A program made the position numbers and the translations under genes. A DNA stretch of 64,000 nt. Source: Mycolicibacterium sp. P9-64. GTDB lineage: Bacteria > Actinomycetota > Actinomycetes > Mycobacteriales > Mycobacteriaceae. The notes below the pieces were generated by a model. It had not been told where the DNA came from and ran no database searches. It saw nothing but the letters and a program-made list of their open reading frames with translations. The DNA lies in contig NZ_NPKO01000012.1 in NCBI RefSeq assembly GCF_008329605.1, forward strand, positions 1-64,000, written 5' to 3'. This document shows positions 42,490 through 51,509 of the stretch, piece after piece. Numbering within the stretch: the stretch's first letter is position 1; each line of letters starts with the position of its first letter.

Positions 42490-43299
42490 TCAACTCGAAC
42501 TCTGGCGGATCCGGGCGCGCCGAACCGCTTCCTCGACCAGCCGCTCCGCGATGACGTGCAGCTTGACGTTCTCGGCCTGACTCATCTTGGCGAGCCGCTC
42601 GAACGCCTCCTCCGCGCTGCCACCTGAGCGGCTGCGGACGATGCCGATCGCCTGGTCGATGACCGCGCGGGATTTCATGGCGCGCTGCAGCCGGTCGGTG
42701 CGTTCCTGTGCCGACGCCAGCAGCTGCGCGTTGTACACCGACACGGCGGCCGGACCGGCGAACTGCGCACCCAGTTGCACGGCATGCTCGGCGAACGCAT
42801 CGCGCTGGTAGGCGTAGGCAGTGATCGCTCCGATCAACCGGCCCGCGATCATCAGCGGCAACGCCAGCACCGAGTGCACTCCCATGCGCGCGACATGGCC
42901 GCCGAAGTGCGGCCACCTGTCGTCGCCCCCGATCGAGCCGCTGACCGTCGGGCGGCGCGTCCGCATGCACGTCACACACGGCCCCTCGTTGAGCACGTTG
43001 TACTGCAGTTCATCGATGGTGCGGACGAACTGTGGGGTGGCCGCCCAGGCCTCGGCGCGCGGCGAACACGAATCGGCGTCGATCAGCGTCACGCCTGCCC
43101 CGTCGACGGCGGGGATGGCTTGCACCGCGAACTCGGCCACGTCGTTGAGCAGATCAGGCACTTCCCGTCGGCCTGCCACGATCTTCGCCACGCCGATCAG
43201 GCCGAGATAGAGATCGATCTCGTCCGAGTCGAGTTGAGCCTGCGACAGGTCGGTTTCCGGCGGCGCTTCCCGACCATGCTGGGCGTCGTAGTCGGCCAT
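42490..43299 (-). CDS. GAF-ANTAR domain regulator
   Basis: A 269-residue protein from the ATG at 43299. An N-terminal linker is followed by a GAF sensor (about 50-190, including AEFAVQAIPAVDGAGVTLID and SVLALPLMIAGRLIGAITAY). The C-terminal ANTAR domain is MKSRAVIDQAIGIVRSRSGG and EEAFERLAKMSQAENVKLHV. ANTAR domains bind paired RNA hairpins and prevent termination, so it may act as an antiterminator triggered by a small ligand or redox state. Mycobacteria carry several such proteins. Targets are unknown. Confidence 0.9.
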   Translation of the reverse strand: MADYDAQHGREAPPETDLSQAQLDSDEIDLYLGLIGVAKIVAGRREVPDLLNDVAEFAVQAIPAVDGAGVTLIDADSCSPRAEAWAATPQFVRTIDELQYNVLNEGPCVTCMRTRRPTVSGSIGGDDRWPHFGGHVARMGVHSVLALPLMIAGRLIGAITAYAYQRDAFAEHAVQLGAQFAGPAAVSVYNAQLLASAQERTDRLQRAMKSRAVIDQAIGIVRSRSGGSAEEAFERLAKMSQAENVKLHVIAERLVEEAVRRARIRQSSS

Positions 43300-43370
43300 A
43301 CGGTTCCTTAACGGGTGAGCCGGCACCGTAAACGCCGGTCAGCGGCTCAATTTACTCGTCGCGGAAGCGT

Positions 43371-45005
43371 TTAGGTGACCAGCGGCATGGCGTGCGCCCG
43401 CCGCAGTTTGCCTGAAGGGGTCTTGGGGATCATTCCCGGTTCGAGGACGACGACGTTGCGCGGCCGGACGTCGACCTCGGCGACCACCTCGTGCGCCACC
43501 TGCCGCTCGATGCGCCGCACCTCGGCGGGGTCCTCGTGCTCCTTGGACTCCACGGCGACGGCGAAGCTCTCGCGCGTCTGTCCGGCGTTCAGTCGTACCG
43601 CCACGGCGCAGCCCTGCCGGACGCCAGACACCCTGGCGGCCGCCCGCTCGATGTCGGTGGGGTAGACGTTGCGTCCGGCCATGATGATGACGTCCTTGAC
43701 GCGCCCGCACACGACGACGTCGTCCGTCTCCGTCAGATAGCCCAGGTCGCCGGTGTCATACCAACCGTCCTGGTCCTGCGCGCCGATGAACCCAGCTGAC
43801 GTGGTGTAGCCGACGGTCACGGGCTCGCCACGGACTTGCAGCACGCCGACGGAGCGGTGGCCGAGGATGCTGCCGTCGTCGCCGACGACGCGGATCTCGA
43901 GGCCCTTGAGCACGCGGCCCAGCGACACCAGTCGACGGGTGTTGCCCCTGGTCGCGGGGACGGCCCGGTGCAGGACCGACAGCAGATCGGCGTCGACCTC
44001 GTCGATGACCATGCCCGCGCCGGACTCCGAGAACGACACCGCGACCGTGGTCTCGGCCATGCCGTAGGCGGGAAGGATCGCTTCTGGACGCAGCCCGAAC
44101 GGTGCGCCCGCGTCGATCAGGTCCTCGACGTCGGCGGGCTCGACCTGTTCTGCGCCAGACAGTGCCCATCGCAGCGAAGAGAGATCGAACTGGCCGGGGG
44201 TGGCCTGCCTGCGTAGACGCTTGGCGAAGAGTGTGTAGGCGAAGTTCGGGGCGGCCGTCATGGTGCCCTTGTACTTGTCAATGAGCTTGGCCCACAACAA
44301 CGTATCGCGCAGGAAGTCCATCGGCGTGACCTTGACCAGCTCCGCGCCGAAGTACATCGGCACGGTCAGGAAGCCCGTCATGCCCATGTCGTGGAAGCAC
44401 GGCAGCCAGCTGACGATGACGTCGGTGTCGTGGTCGAACTCCGCCCCGACGAACATCGCCTCGGCATTGGAGACCACATTGCGATGGCTGATCTGCACGG
44501 CCTTGGGTGATCCCGTGGAGCCGGACGTCAGCTGCAGCAGGGCGATGTCGTCCTCGTCGGTCTCGACGGGCTCGATCGGGTCGCTCTGCAGGAGCTTCTC
44601 GATGGTCACCACATTGAGTCCGAGCGCGGTGAGCAGCGGCTCGGCGGGCATGAACGGATCGGAGATGACGACGGCCGTCGCACCGATCATCTCGATGACC
44701 GCGGTGGTCTCTTCGGCCCAACGCTGCAGGTCAGTGCGGGGGGTGGGCTGATGCAGCATGGTCAGGCAGGCGCCGCGCATCCAGATGCCCTGGGCAGCCG
44801 GGGCGATCTCGACGGGTGCACCGGCCAACACCGCTACGGCGTCGCCGTGTTTCACACCGGCCGCGGCGAGACCGCCTGCGATCCGGCTGGCGCGTTCGTG
44901 GACCTCGGCCCAGCTGTGCCGGACGGGGGCATCCGGCTCGCCGGTGACCATGCCCTTCGTGCTGGTTTTGGCGTTGTTGAACATGGTGTCGGTGAATCGA
45001 CTCAC
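43371..45005 (-). CDS. Fatty acyl-AMP/CoA ligase (FadD family)
   Basis: A 544-residue adenylating enzyme from a GTG at 45005 with AGGGGGA upstream. The P-loop motif is [40 protein letters not shown] and [16 protein letters not shown] closely follow the pattern of mycobacterial fatty acyl-AMP ligases. The A5 motif is [14 protein letters not shown], the A7/A8 region [20 protein letters not shown] and the A10 lysine is in [11 protein letters not shown]. It activates a carboxylic acid as acyl-adenylate, for transfer to CoA or to an acyl carrier of a lipid-assembly enzyme. No polyketide synthase is nearby to show which. Confidence 0.85.
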   Translation of the reverse strand: MSRFTDTMFNNAKTSTKGMVTGEPDAPVRHSWAEVHERASRIAGGLAAAGVKHGDAVAVLAGAPVEIAPAAQGIWMRGACLTMLHQPTPRTDLQRWAEETTAVIEMIGATAVVISDPFMPAEPLLTALGLNVVTIEKLLQSDPIEPVETDEDDIALLQLTSGSTGSPKAVQISHRNVVSNAEAMFVGAEFDHDTDVIVSWLPCFHDMGMTGFLTVPMYFGAELVKVTPMDFLRDTLLWAKLIDKYKGTMTAAPNFAYTLFAKRLRRQATPGQFDLSSLRWALSGAEQVEPADVEDLIDAGAPFGLRPEAILPAYGMAETTVAVSFSESGAGMVIDEVDADLLSVLHRAVPATRGNTRRLVSLGRVLKGLEIRVVGDDGSILGHRSVGVLQVRGEPVTVGYTTSAGFIGAQDQDGWYDTGDLGYLTETDDVVVCGRVKDVIIMAGRNVYPTDIERAAARVSGVRQGCAVAVRLNAGQTRESFAVAVESKEHEDPAEVRRIERQVAHEVVAEVDVRPRNVVVLEPGMIPKTPSGKLRRAHAMPLVT

Positions 45006-45421
45006 GGCAATCCCCCTGACGGTGCCGCGGGCGCGGCATGTATTGGACTGTCGCACTGAACTGGCGCCTCAGACGTGCGGCGCGCTCGCGCGAGCAATGT
45101 AGTGATCAACTCGAGACCGTTTTGGTCACCCAGCGTTGGGTGATCAAACCCCCAGTGCGGCATGTGAACGCCCTTCTGGGCGTCGCACGGGCCGAGAAAT
45201 TCTCAGCCAAGAGACTCCGTCATTCGAGAGCACAACCGTTCATTGAAGGTCGGCCTGCGTCGGCGTACGGAGCGGGTGCTCCCGACGGGGACATCTATGT
45301 CGCCGCAGTGACGGGTCCGGGTGGCTGGTTGATCAACCGGTACCGACCGTACCGCCTAGGAGCCCAAAGTTGAACAGTTTGGGCATCGAGATCGGCCATC
45401 GAAGTGGCCGTTTTAGTGCCT
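45006..45421. promoter_or_regulatory. Non-coding region with operator-like palindromes
   Basis: No convincing gene is seen in this 416-bp stretch. It holds TTGGTCACCCA-gcgt-TGGGTGATCAA (45122-45147), an 11-bp inverted repeat with one mismatch, about 120 bp upstream of the FadD start. GGTTGATCAACC, a perfect 12-bp palindrome, lies at 45327-45338. The first has the size and shape of a TetR-family operator and could regulate the ligase gene. A 111-codon frame on the plus strand across the region has no family likeness or ribosome site. Confidence 0.55.
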
Positions 45422-45754
45422 CTAGCTGGGGAATTCCTGCAGAATTTCGGGGGTTGCTGGATCTACGACGTCGTCGAATTCGGGGTGTTTCTTGAGGTAG
45501 CCGGCCACCATCGGGCACACCGCGACGATGCGCAGACCGTCGGCACGCGTCGTCGCCAGCGCCTCGGCGATCAACACGGTTCCCAGCCCGCGTCCGCCGA
45601 ACGCGTCGTCGATTTCGGTGTGATGGAAGATCCGCTGCCCGTCGCGCTCCGCAAAAGCCTCCAGCCCCACCGATTTTCCGTCCACGCTGATCGTGAACTC
45701 GTCGGTCTTCTTGTCGACGGTGACGGGGGCGCCGGTCTTGTCGGTCAGCGGCAT
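45422..45754 (-). CDS. GNAT-family N-acetyltransferase (YjdJ-like)
   Basis: A 110-residue single-domain GNAT protein from the ATG at 45754, with AGAGGA before it. The central part is IFHHTEIDDAFGGRGLGTVL, where GGRGLG is the acetyl-CoA pyrophosphate loop, followed by VAVCPMVAGYLKKHPEF. This is the short YjdJ/GCN5-related N-acetyltransferase subfamily with about 90-110 residues. Substrate is unknown; relatives acetylate unspecified small molecules. It is divergent from the carboxymuconolactone decarboxylase-like gene over a gap containing tandem repeats. Confidence 0.85.
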   Translation of the reverse strand: MPLTDKTGAPVTVDKKTDEFTISVDGKSVGLEAFAERDGQRIFHHTEIDDAFGGRGLGTVLIAEALATTRADGLRIVAVCPMVAGYLKKHPEFDDVVDPATPEILQEFPS

Positions 45755-45767
45755 TGGCGTTCCTCTC

Positions 45768-45796
45768 AGTGCATACGATCGAAGTGCATACGATCG
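45768..45796 (+). promoter_or_regulatory. Tandem 15-bp repeat between divergent genes
   Basis: AGTGCATACGATCG occurs at 45768-45781 and again at 45783-45796, a 15-bp period. Each contains TACGAT, a good mycobacterial -10 hexamer, and GATCG. Placed between the divergent GNAT and CMD genes, it may be an operator with two half-sites for a regulator of both, or a duplicated promoter. Confidence 0.5.
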
Positions 45797-45843
45797 TGTC
45801 ATCGACATTACCCGCCGTGGCGGGCCCGATCCGAAGGCGTGCG

Positions 45844-46299
45844 ATGGATACCGTGCACATCCACATCGACAACCAGTCCCGGGCGGCCTATCAGGCGTTG
45901 GTCGGTGTCTCGACCGCGGTGGCCAGGACGGCAAGGGAAGCGGGCCTGACGCGCAGCCTCGTCGAGCTGGTCAACGTGCGGGTATCGCAGCTCAACGGCT
46001 GCCCCTCGTGTCTTGAGGTCCACAACCGTCGCGCTCTGGCGGCCGGGGTCACCGACAAGCAGCTGGCGACGCTGTCGGTGTGGCGTGACACCGAACTCTT
46101 CGACGAACAGGAACAGGCCGCGCTGCGACTCGCCGAGATCACCACCACGCTTCCCGACCACGACACCATGGAACGCGAATATGCCCGTGCCAGAACGGCG
46201 TTCAACGACGACGAGCTGTCGGCCGTGATCTGGGTGGCGACGGCGATCAACGCGTTCAACCGAGTGTCGATCCTCAGCAGGCATCCGGTCACGCCGTAG
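45844..46299 (+). CDS. Carboxymuconolactone decarboxylase/AhpD-like protein
   Basis: A 151-residue protein of the CMD/AhpD family. The CxxC motif CPSCLEVHNRRALAAG with the trailing His is the redox centre used by AhpD-like peroxidases. ELFDEQEQAALRLAEITTTL and AVIWVATAINAFNRVSILSR are the conserved helices. It most likely has peroxidase or disulfide reductase activity against hydroperoxides. The ATG at 45844 was chosen; an ATG at 45754 would run through the promoter repeats. Divergent from the GNAT gene. Confidence 0.88.
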   Translation: MDTVHIHIDNQSRAAYQALVGVSTAVARTAREAGLTRSLVELVNVRVSQLNGCPSCLEVHNRRALAAGVTDKQLATLSVWRDTELFDEQEQAALRLAEITTTLPDHDTMEREYARARTAFNDDELSAVIWVATAINAFNRVSILSRHPVTP

Positions 46300-46431
46300 C
46301 GACCTCGTGGCGGCGACTGTGCGAATCGATACGGTCCGCCCGGCGCGTCGCGGATGAGACCGCACACTCGTGGGTGGCGCGCACGTCGGTGATGTCCCAA
46401 ATTCGCTGTGAGACGGGCACTTCGGTACCCG

Positions 46432-46497
46432 GTCAGGCGCTGGCAACGTCGGGCTGGCAACCCCGCGCTGGCAGCGTCAGGCGCTGGCAACCCCGCG
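46432..46497. repeat. Short tandem repeat at recD 3' end
   Basis: GTCAGGCGCTGGCAAC occurs at 46432-46447 and 46476-46491, and GCTGGCAACCCCGCG recurs at 46453-46467 and 46483-46497. The second unit contains the recD stop codon (46477-46479). It is a local 44-bp duplication, probably slippage, spanning the end of recD and the convergent intergenic gap. Confidence 0.7.
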
Positions 46498-48213
46498 AAG
46501 CCGCACCGCCAGCCCCGTCGCCCGCACCGCCCGCCGATCGATCGCCGCGCGCACCGATGCCTCCGACCCGACGACCCGCACCTTGGCCTTCGCGCGCGTC
46601 ACTGCGGTGTAGAACAGCTCACGGGTGAGCAATCGCGACTCCACCGGCGGCATCAGCACCGTCACCTCCGACGCCTGCGAGCCCTGGCTCTTGTGGATCG
46701 TCATCGCGTGCATGGTGTCGACGTCGGGCAGCCGGCTGGTGGCGATCGTCACCGGCTCGTCGGCGCCGGCGATGACCGCGCGCAGGCCGTTGTCGCCGAC
46801 CACCGCCACTCCGGAATCGCCGTTGTACAGGCCAAGTCCGTAGTCGTTGGCGGTCACCAGCACGGGCCTGCCCGCGTACCAGGACGTCCAGATCGGCTCG
46901 CCCGTCGCCTCGGTGAGCCACCGCTCGACCTGACGGTTCCAGTGCTGCACGCCGTGCGGCCCCCGCCGGTGCGCGCACAGCAGCCGGTGCTCGGCGAGCG
47001 TCGCCAGCGCAGCGCCGCCGTCACCGAGCACACCGGCCTCACGCAGCCGAAGGGCATGCGGCTGAAGCACTTTGCGGAGATCGGCCGTCGGATCCTCGGC
47101 GTCGATCCACTCGATGTGCTCGCCACCCCCGCGCAACACCTCGATGGCGAGGTCGGCATCGCCGACACGGATCGCCGACGCCAGCGCCCCGATCGACTCG
47201 CCGAACCGGTGCGACGTCTTGAGTTCTGCAATCCGCACGTCATCCCGGCCGCCCAGCCCGTCGACCAGGTCGGCAAGCACGGCACCCGCATCCACCGACG
47301 CCAGCTGGTCGGGGTCGCCGACGAGAAGCAGGCGCGCCTGCGGTCGCACCGCCTCCAACAGCCGCGCCATCATCGTCAGCGACACCATCGACGTCTCGTC
47401 GACGACGATCACGTCGTGCGGTAACCGGTTGCCCCTGTGGTGGCGAAACCGCGAGGAATTGTCCGGCCTGCTGCCAAGCAGCCGGTGCAGCGTCGTCGCG
47501 TGAAGCCCCGAGATCCGTCGCTGGTCGACGATCTCCAGCTGGTCGATCTCCAGCTGCACGGCCTCCTGCAGCCGGGCCGCGGCCTTGCCGGTCGGCGCCG
47601 CCAAGGCAATGCGCAGACGCGAAGGGGCCTGCTCGGCCAGCAGCGCCAACAGCCGCGCTACCGTCGTGGTCTTGCCGGTTCCCGGCCCGCCGGTGAGCAC
47701 CGTGAGCCGTTGCGACAGCGCGAGTTCGGCAGCCTCGCGCTGCTCCTCGTACCCGTCGGGGAACAGCCGGTCGACGTCCGCGGCCTGGCCGTCGCCCCCG
47801 CCGGACACCATGGCCAGCAGGTCCTCGGCGACCTGACCCTCCTCGCGCCAATACCGGTCGAGATAGAGCAGCTCGCCCTCCTGTCGCAGCACGTGCGGAG
47901 CTTCGAGCAGCGGGCTCGCCGCAACGGCGGCCAGCCAGTCGTCGGCAGCCGGCCAGGGCAGTTCGGGAACGTCGACCTGAGCCTGCAGCGACCTCAGGTC
48001 CACGCAGACCGAACCACCCCGCAGCCCGCGGACTGCGAACGCGACGGCGAGCGCCACCCGTTCGTCGTCCTCCTTGGCCAGCGCCACCAGCCGTTGGGCG
48101 ACCAGCACGTCCGGCGAGTCGATGACCGCGGCGTCGTTGAACGACCGCAACAGCCCCGTCGCGCCCGCCGCGCGGCGCCAGTCAGCGGTGTCGATCGGTT
48201 CGACGGACGTCAC
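46477..48213 (-). CDS. recD: Exodeoxyribonuclease V subunit alpha
   Basis: A 578-residue RecD helicase, 5'-3' motor of the RecBCD end-processing complex. Walker A is LTVLTGGPGTGKTTTVARLL (about 164-183), with IALAAPTGKAAARLQEAV and DVIVVDETSMVSLTMMARLL as motifs Ia and II. LLVGDPDQLASVDAGAVL is motif III, and AMTIHKSQGSQASEVTVLMP the late motif. The ELFYTAVTRAKAKVRVVG motif VI is intact. Its start overlaps the recB stop by 4 bp. In mycobacteria RecBCD serves single-strand annealing more than RecA recombination. Confidence 0.95.
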   Translation of the reverse strand: MTSVEPIDTADWRRAAGATGLLRSFNDAAVIDSPDVLVAQRLVALAKEDDERVALAVAFAVRGLRGGSVCVDLRSLQAQVDVPELPWPAADDWLAAVAASPLLEAPHVLRQEGELLYLDRYWREEGQVAEDLLAMVSGGGDGQAADVDRLFPDGYEEQREAAELALSQRLTVLTGGPGTGKTTTVARLLALLAEQAPSRLRIALAAPTGKAAARLQEAVQLEIDQLEIVDQRRISGLHATTLHRLLGSRPDNSSRFRHHRGNRLPHDVIVVDETSMVSLTMMARLLEAVRPQARLLLVGDPDQLASVDAGAVLADLVDGLGGRDDVRIAELKTSHRFGESIGALASAIRVGDADLAIEVLRGGGEHIEWIDAEDPTADLRKVLQPHALRLREAGVLGDGGAALATLAEHRLLCAHRRGPHGVQHWNRQVERWLTEATGEPIWTSWYAGRPVLVTANDYGLGLYNGDSGVAVVGDNGLRAVIAGADEPVTIATSRLPDVDTMHAMTIHKSQGSQASEVTVLMPPVESRLLTRELFYTAVTRAKAKVRVVGSEASVRAAIDRRAVRATGLAVRLRGVASA

Positions 48214-51200
48214 GCGGCGGCCCTCCCTGCGTCGAGAAGATCGGACATGGCGACGATCAGCGAGGTCGGCGGCTGCCAGTCGAAGACGCCGGCGGGGTGG
48301 CCGTCCGCCACGGGCGTGTCAGGCCCGCACATCCCGCGCACGAACAGATACAGCACGCCACCCAGATGACGCTCGGGGTCGTAGCCGGGTTGGCGCCAAC
48401 GCAGAAAACGGTGCAGCACAACGCTGTACAGCAACGCCTGCAGGGGATAGTCGGAGTGCAGCATGGCCTCTATCAGCCGAGTCCGCTGATAGTCGGCCGA
48501 CGTCAGCGAACCGTCGCCGTCGCCCAGCCAGTTCGACTTGTAGTCGACCACGACATACCGATGACCGGTCGGGTCGGGGATGCGCAGCACCGCGTCGATC
48601 GACCCGTTCAGATAGCCGCGCAGCGACTGGTTGCCCAACGCGTCGCTCATCAACCGCTCGGAGTAGACGGCAAGGGGATCGTCGGCCGGCAGGTGCTCGG
48701 CCACCAACCGCCCCACGTCGGACAGCCGGATCTGCGGCGCCGTTGCTCCCAGATCACCGCCCGCCAAGGGGAACTCGAAGTCCAACTCCCGCAGCCGGTC
48801 CCGCAGCCCGATCTGCCGAAGCGTCAGACCGCCGGCAAGCGGACCCAGCGGGGTGTCGTGCATCGGTACGAGCGCCGCCGCCAGGTCGGGCGCAGGCACG
48901 TCGACGGGCCACCACACTGAATGCTCACGGACGTGGGCCTCCAATTCGGCGGCCAGATCCGCCACGAACGGATCGGCGGTCTCGAGCACCGCGTGCACCA
49001 GCGTGCCGAACTTCGCGCCCTTGGGAAGCTCCGCCATCGGTGACGGCACGTGCGGTCCGGTCGACGGCTGCTGCAGCGGCAGGTCACCGACCTCGTCGTC
49101 CAGCGCGACCACCTCCGGCTCGCTGCTGACCCCGGTCGTCTCGGCCACGCGGATCAACCCCGAATACGAGGTCCGGCGCCACGTGGTGTCGATCGACCGG
49201 TGAAAGTGTCTGGCGTCGAGATCCTTTGGCATCTGCAGGGCGGGTGGCGCAGGAGCAGGCGCCAGCACCGACTCCTCGATCGCTGGACCGCCGGCGGCCT
49301 CCCACTCGCGCAGCCGGTCCAGCGCGTCGTCGTCGCTGATCTTGCTCGGCAGACACCTGTTGGGCACGACGGACTCGCCAGGGAGCCGCCCGCGCAGCAG
49401 CCGGGACAGCCCGCCGTTGGGCTCGTCGCGCGCCGATGACCACCAGGCCACCACCTGGGCCTGTGCCCTCGTCATCGCGACGTAGGTCAGCCGGCTGTCG
49501 TCACCGGCTGCCTCGGCGCGGCCCTGCCTCTCGACCGCGTGGTAGTCGGGGCTGTCCTTGCCTCCGACGAACAGGCAGCGGGTGGGGCCGTCGTGGAACA
49601 GGATCAAATCGGGCTCCGGCACCCAGCGGTTGAACGCAAACGGCAGGTACACGATCGGGTACTGCAGTCCCTTGCTGACCCACACCGTCATGATCTGTAC
49701 GGCCGCGGCGTCACTGTCCAGCCGACGGTTCCGCTCGCCGGCCCCTCCGCGATCGTCACGCTCGGAGCGCAACCAGTCGCGCAGGGCCGGCAGCGTGTAG
49801 TGCTCGCGGTGCGCCACTTCCTGTAGCAGCTGCGTCATGTGCGCCAGGTCGGTCATGTGCCGCTCGCCGTCGTGCCACGACAGCACGCGTTCGAGCATGC
49901 CTCCCAGCTGAGCGGCCTCGAAGATCGCCGCGACACCACGCTCGCGGGCGTGTCCGGCCCACTCCCGCAACGTCTCCGCGATCTGGTCGGTCAGCTCGTC
50001 GCCACCCGCCACCAAGTCCTCGGCGGACTTGCCGAAGAACATCGTCGCCGCGGCGGCACGCACCACCCCGGCGCGGTGCGGCTGATCGAACGCCTCGAGC
50101 AGCGACAGCCAGTCGTCGGCGGCCTCGGAGGCGAAGATGTCGGAGTCGCCGGTGTACACCGACGGGATGCCTGCCCTGTCCAGCGCGAGCTGGCATACGC
50201 GCGCGTCCTTGTGCGTCTCGACGATCACCGCGACGTCGCCCGCTTGGACCGGCTTTCCACAGAACGTGGCGTCGCTGGCGAGCAGGGCGCCGATGTCGTT
50301 GGCGAGGTCCTTGCCGACGTGCTGGCGGATGTCGCTGATCGGGATGTTCTGAATTCCCCGTAGTCCGAACGTTGCTCGCTTCACGACGCGCAACCGGAAC
50401 GGGTCGCCGCTCGGTGCGCCGACGAGTCGGTAGCCCTGATTCGCCGCTTCGACGTCGTGCACGACGATCGCGGGGTCGCCGAGTTCGGCGCCACGCAGCA
50501 CCGCCTGTAGCGAGTCGACCAGCACGCTGTCACTGCGCCAGTTGGTGCCGAGCGTCTTCTTGGCACCCGCCGTTTCTGCGGCACTCAGATAGGTGACGAT
50601 GTCGCCGCCGCGGAAGGCGTAGATCGCCTGCTTCGGGTCGCCGATCAGGACCACGGTGGACTTGCCGCTGAACGCGCGGTCGATCACCTGCCACTGCACC
50701 GGGTCGGTGTCCTGGAACTCGTCGACCATCACGATGGGCCAGCGCCGGTGCATCCGCAGGCGGGCCGGCGAGTCCTCGGCATCGAGCGCCTCCGCGAGCC
50801 GGGTGAGGAGGTCGTCGTACCCCAGGATCCCCAGCCTGCGCTTGCGTGTCTCCAGCTCGGCGAGAACGTGATTGGCGAACCCGACGCACACCGCGGCCCG
50901 CGATTCCGGTGGCGGGTCGAGCGGCCGCAGCTCCGTCGCGGGGTTGCCGACCACCTCGCGCGCCAGCTTCAGCGCATCGGGATACGTCAGCACCGGGTCG
51001 TCGTGCTGGTGACCGAAGTGCGCGAGGTACAGGTCGTCGACCACCTCGGTGACCAGGTCGGTCAGGCTCTCCACCAGCGTGACGCGGGAGTCGGAGTCAC
51101 CCGCCACCCCCAGTGACTTCAGCACCAGCTGGCAGAACTGGTGGGTGGTGGCGATGGTCGCGGCGTCGAAGCCGGCCAGCGCGTCGCGCAGCCGCTGCTT

Positions 51201-51509
51201 GCGAACCGTGCGCTGCTCGTCGGTGCCCTCCAGCAGGTAGGCGACCAACTGGTTGTCGCCGACCAGCGACGGGTCGTCGAAAGCCGCTGCGGCGTGGGTG
51301 ATCTGGCGGCGCACCCGGTCGCGCAGCTCCTGGCTGGCGGCGCGGCCGAACGTGATGAGCAGCATCTGGTCGAGGGTCGCCGCACCGTCGGCGACGTAGC
51401 GGGTGACCAGCCCGGCGAGCGCGAACGTCTTGCCGGTGCCCGCGCTGGCCTCCAACACGGTGGTGGAGGCCGCCTCGGGCAGCGGGCCTTGAAGATCGAA
51501 ACGGTCCAT
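48210..51509 (-). CDS. recB: Exodeoxyribonuclease V subunit beta
   Basis: A 1099-residue RecB helicase-nuclease, read from the ATG at 51509, which shares a base with the recC stop. Walker A is EASAGTGKTFALAGL. Motif II is MVDEFQDTDPVQWQVIDRAF and motif III LIGDPKQAIYAFRGGD. Motif VI is TYVAMTRAQAQVVAWW. The C-terminal nuclease domain has the DYKSNWLGD core (in YVVVDYKSNWLGD) with upstream LVHAVLETADPF. All nuclease residues are present. Together with RecC and RecD it degrades and processes double-strand ends; foreign linear DNA is also a target. Confidence 0.95.
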   Translation of the reverse strand: MDRFDLQGPLPEAASTTVLEASAGTGKTFALAGLVTRYVADGAATLDQMLLITFGRAASQELRDRVRRQITHAAAAFDDPSLVGDNQLVAYLLEGTDEQRTVRKQRLRDALAGFDAATIATTHQFCQLVLKSLGVAGDSDSRVTLVESLTDLVTEVVDDLYLAHFGHQHDDPVLTYPDALKLAREVVGNPATELRPLDPPPESRAAVCVGFANHVLAELETRKRRLGILGYDDLLTRLAEALDAEDSPARLRMHRRWPIVMVDEFQDTDPVQWQVIDRAFSGKSTVVLIGDPKQAIYAFRGGDIVTYLSAAETAGAKKTLGTNWRSDSVLVDSLQAVLRGAELGDPAIVVHDVEAANQGYRLVGAPSGDPFRLRVVKRATFGLRGIQNIPISDIRQHVGKDLANDIGALLASDATFCGKPVQAGDVAVIVETHKDARVCQLALDRAGIPSVYTGDSDIFASEAADDWLSLLEAFDQPHRAGVVRAAAATMFFGKSAEDLVAGGDELTDQIAETLREWAGHARERGVAAIFEAAQLGGMLERVLSWHDGERHMTDLAHMTQLLQEVAHREHYTLPALRDWLRSERDDRGGAGERNRRLDSDAAAVQIMTVWVSKGLQYPIVYLPFAFNRWVPEPDLILFHDGPTRCLFVGGKDSPDYHAVERQGRAEAAGDDSRLTYVAMTRAQAQVVAWWSSARDEPNGGLSRLLRGRLPGESVVPNRCLPSKISDDDALDRLREWEAAGGPAIEESVLAPAPAPPALQMPKDLDARHFHRSIDTTWRRTSYSGLIRVAETTGVSSEPEVVALDDEVGDLPLQQPSTGPHVPSPMAELPKGAKFGTLVHAVLETADPFVADLAAELEAHVREHSVWWPVDVPAPDLAAALVPMHDTPLGPLAGGLTLRQIGLRDRLRELDFEFPLAGGDLGATAPQIRLSDVGRLVAEHLPADDPLAVYSERLMSDALGNQSLRGYLNGSIDAVLRIPDPTGHRYVVVDYKSNWLGDGDGSLTSADYQRTRLIEAMLHSDYPLQALLYSVVLHRFLRWRQPGYDPERHLGGVLYLFVRGMCGPDTPVADGHPAGVFDWQPPTSLIVAMSDLLDAGRAAA

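Noticed and set aside
45038-45373. 111-codon plus frame in the non-coding region
   Set aside because: No ribosome site, no family likeness and it runs over two palindromes; coding not supported.
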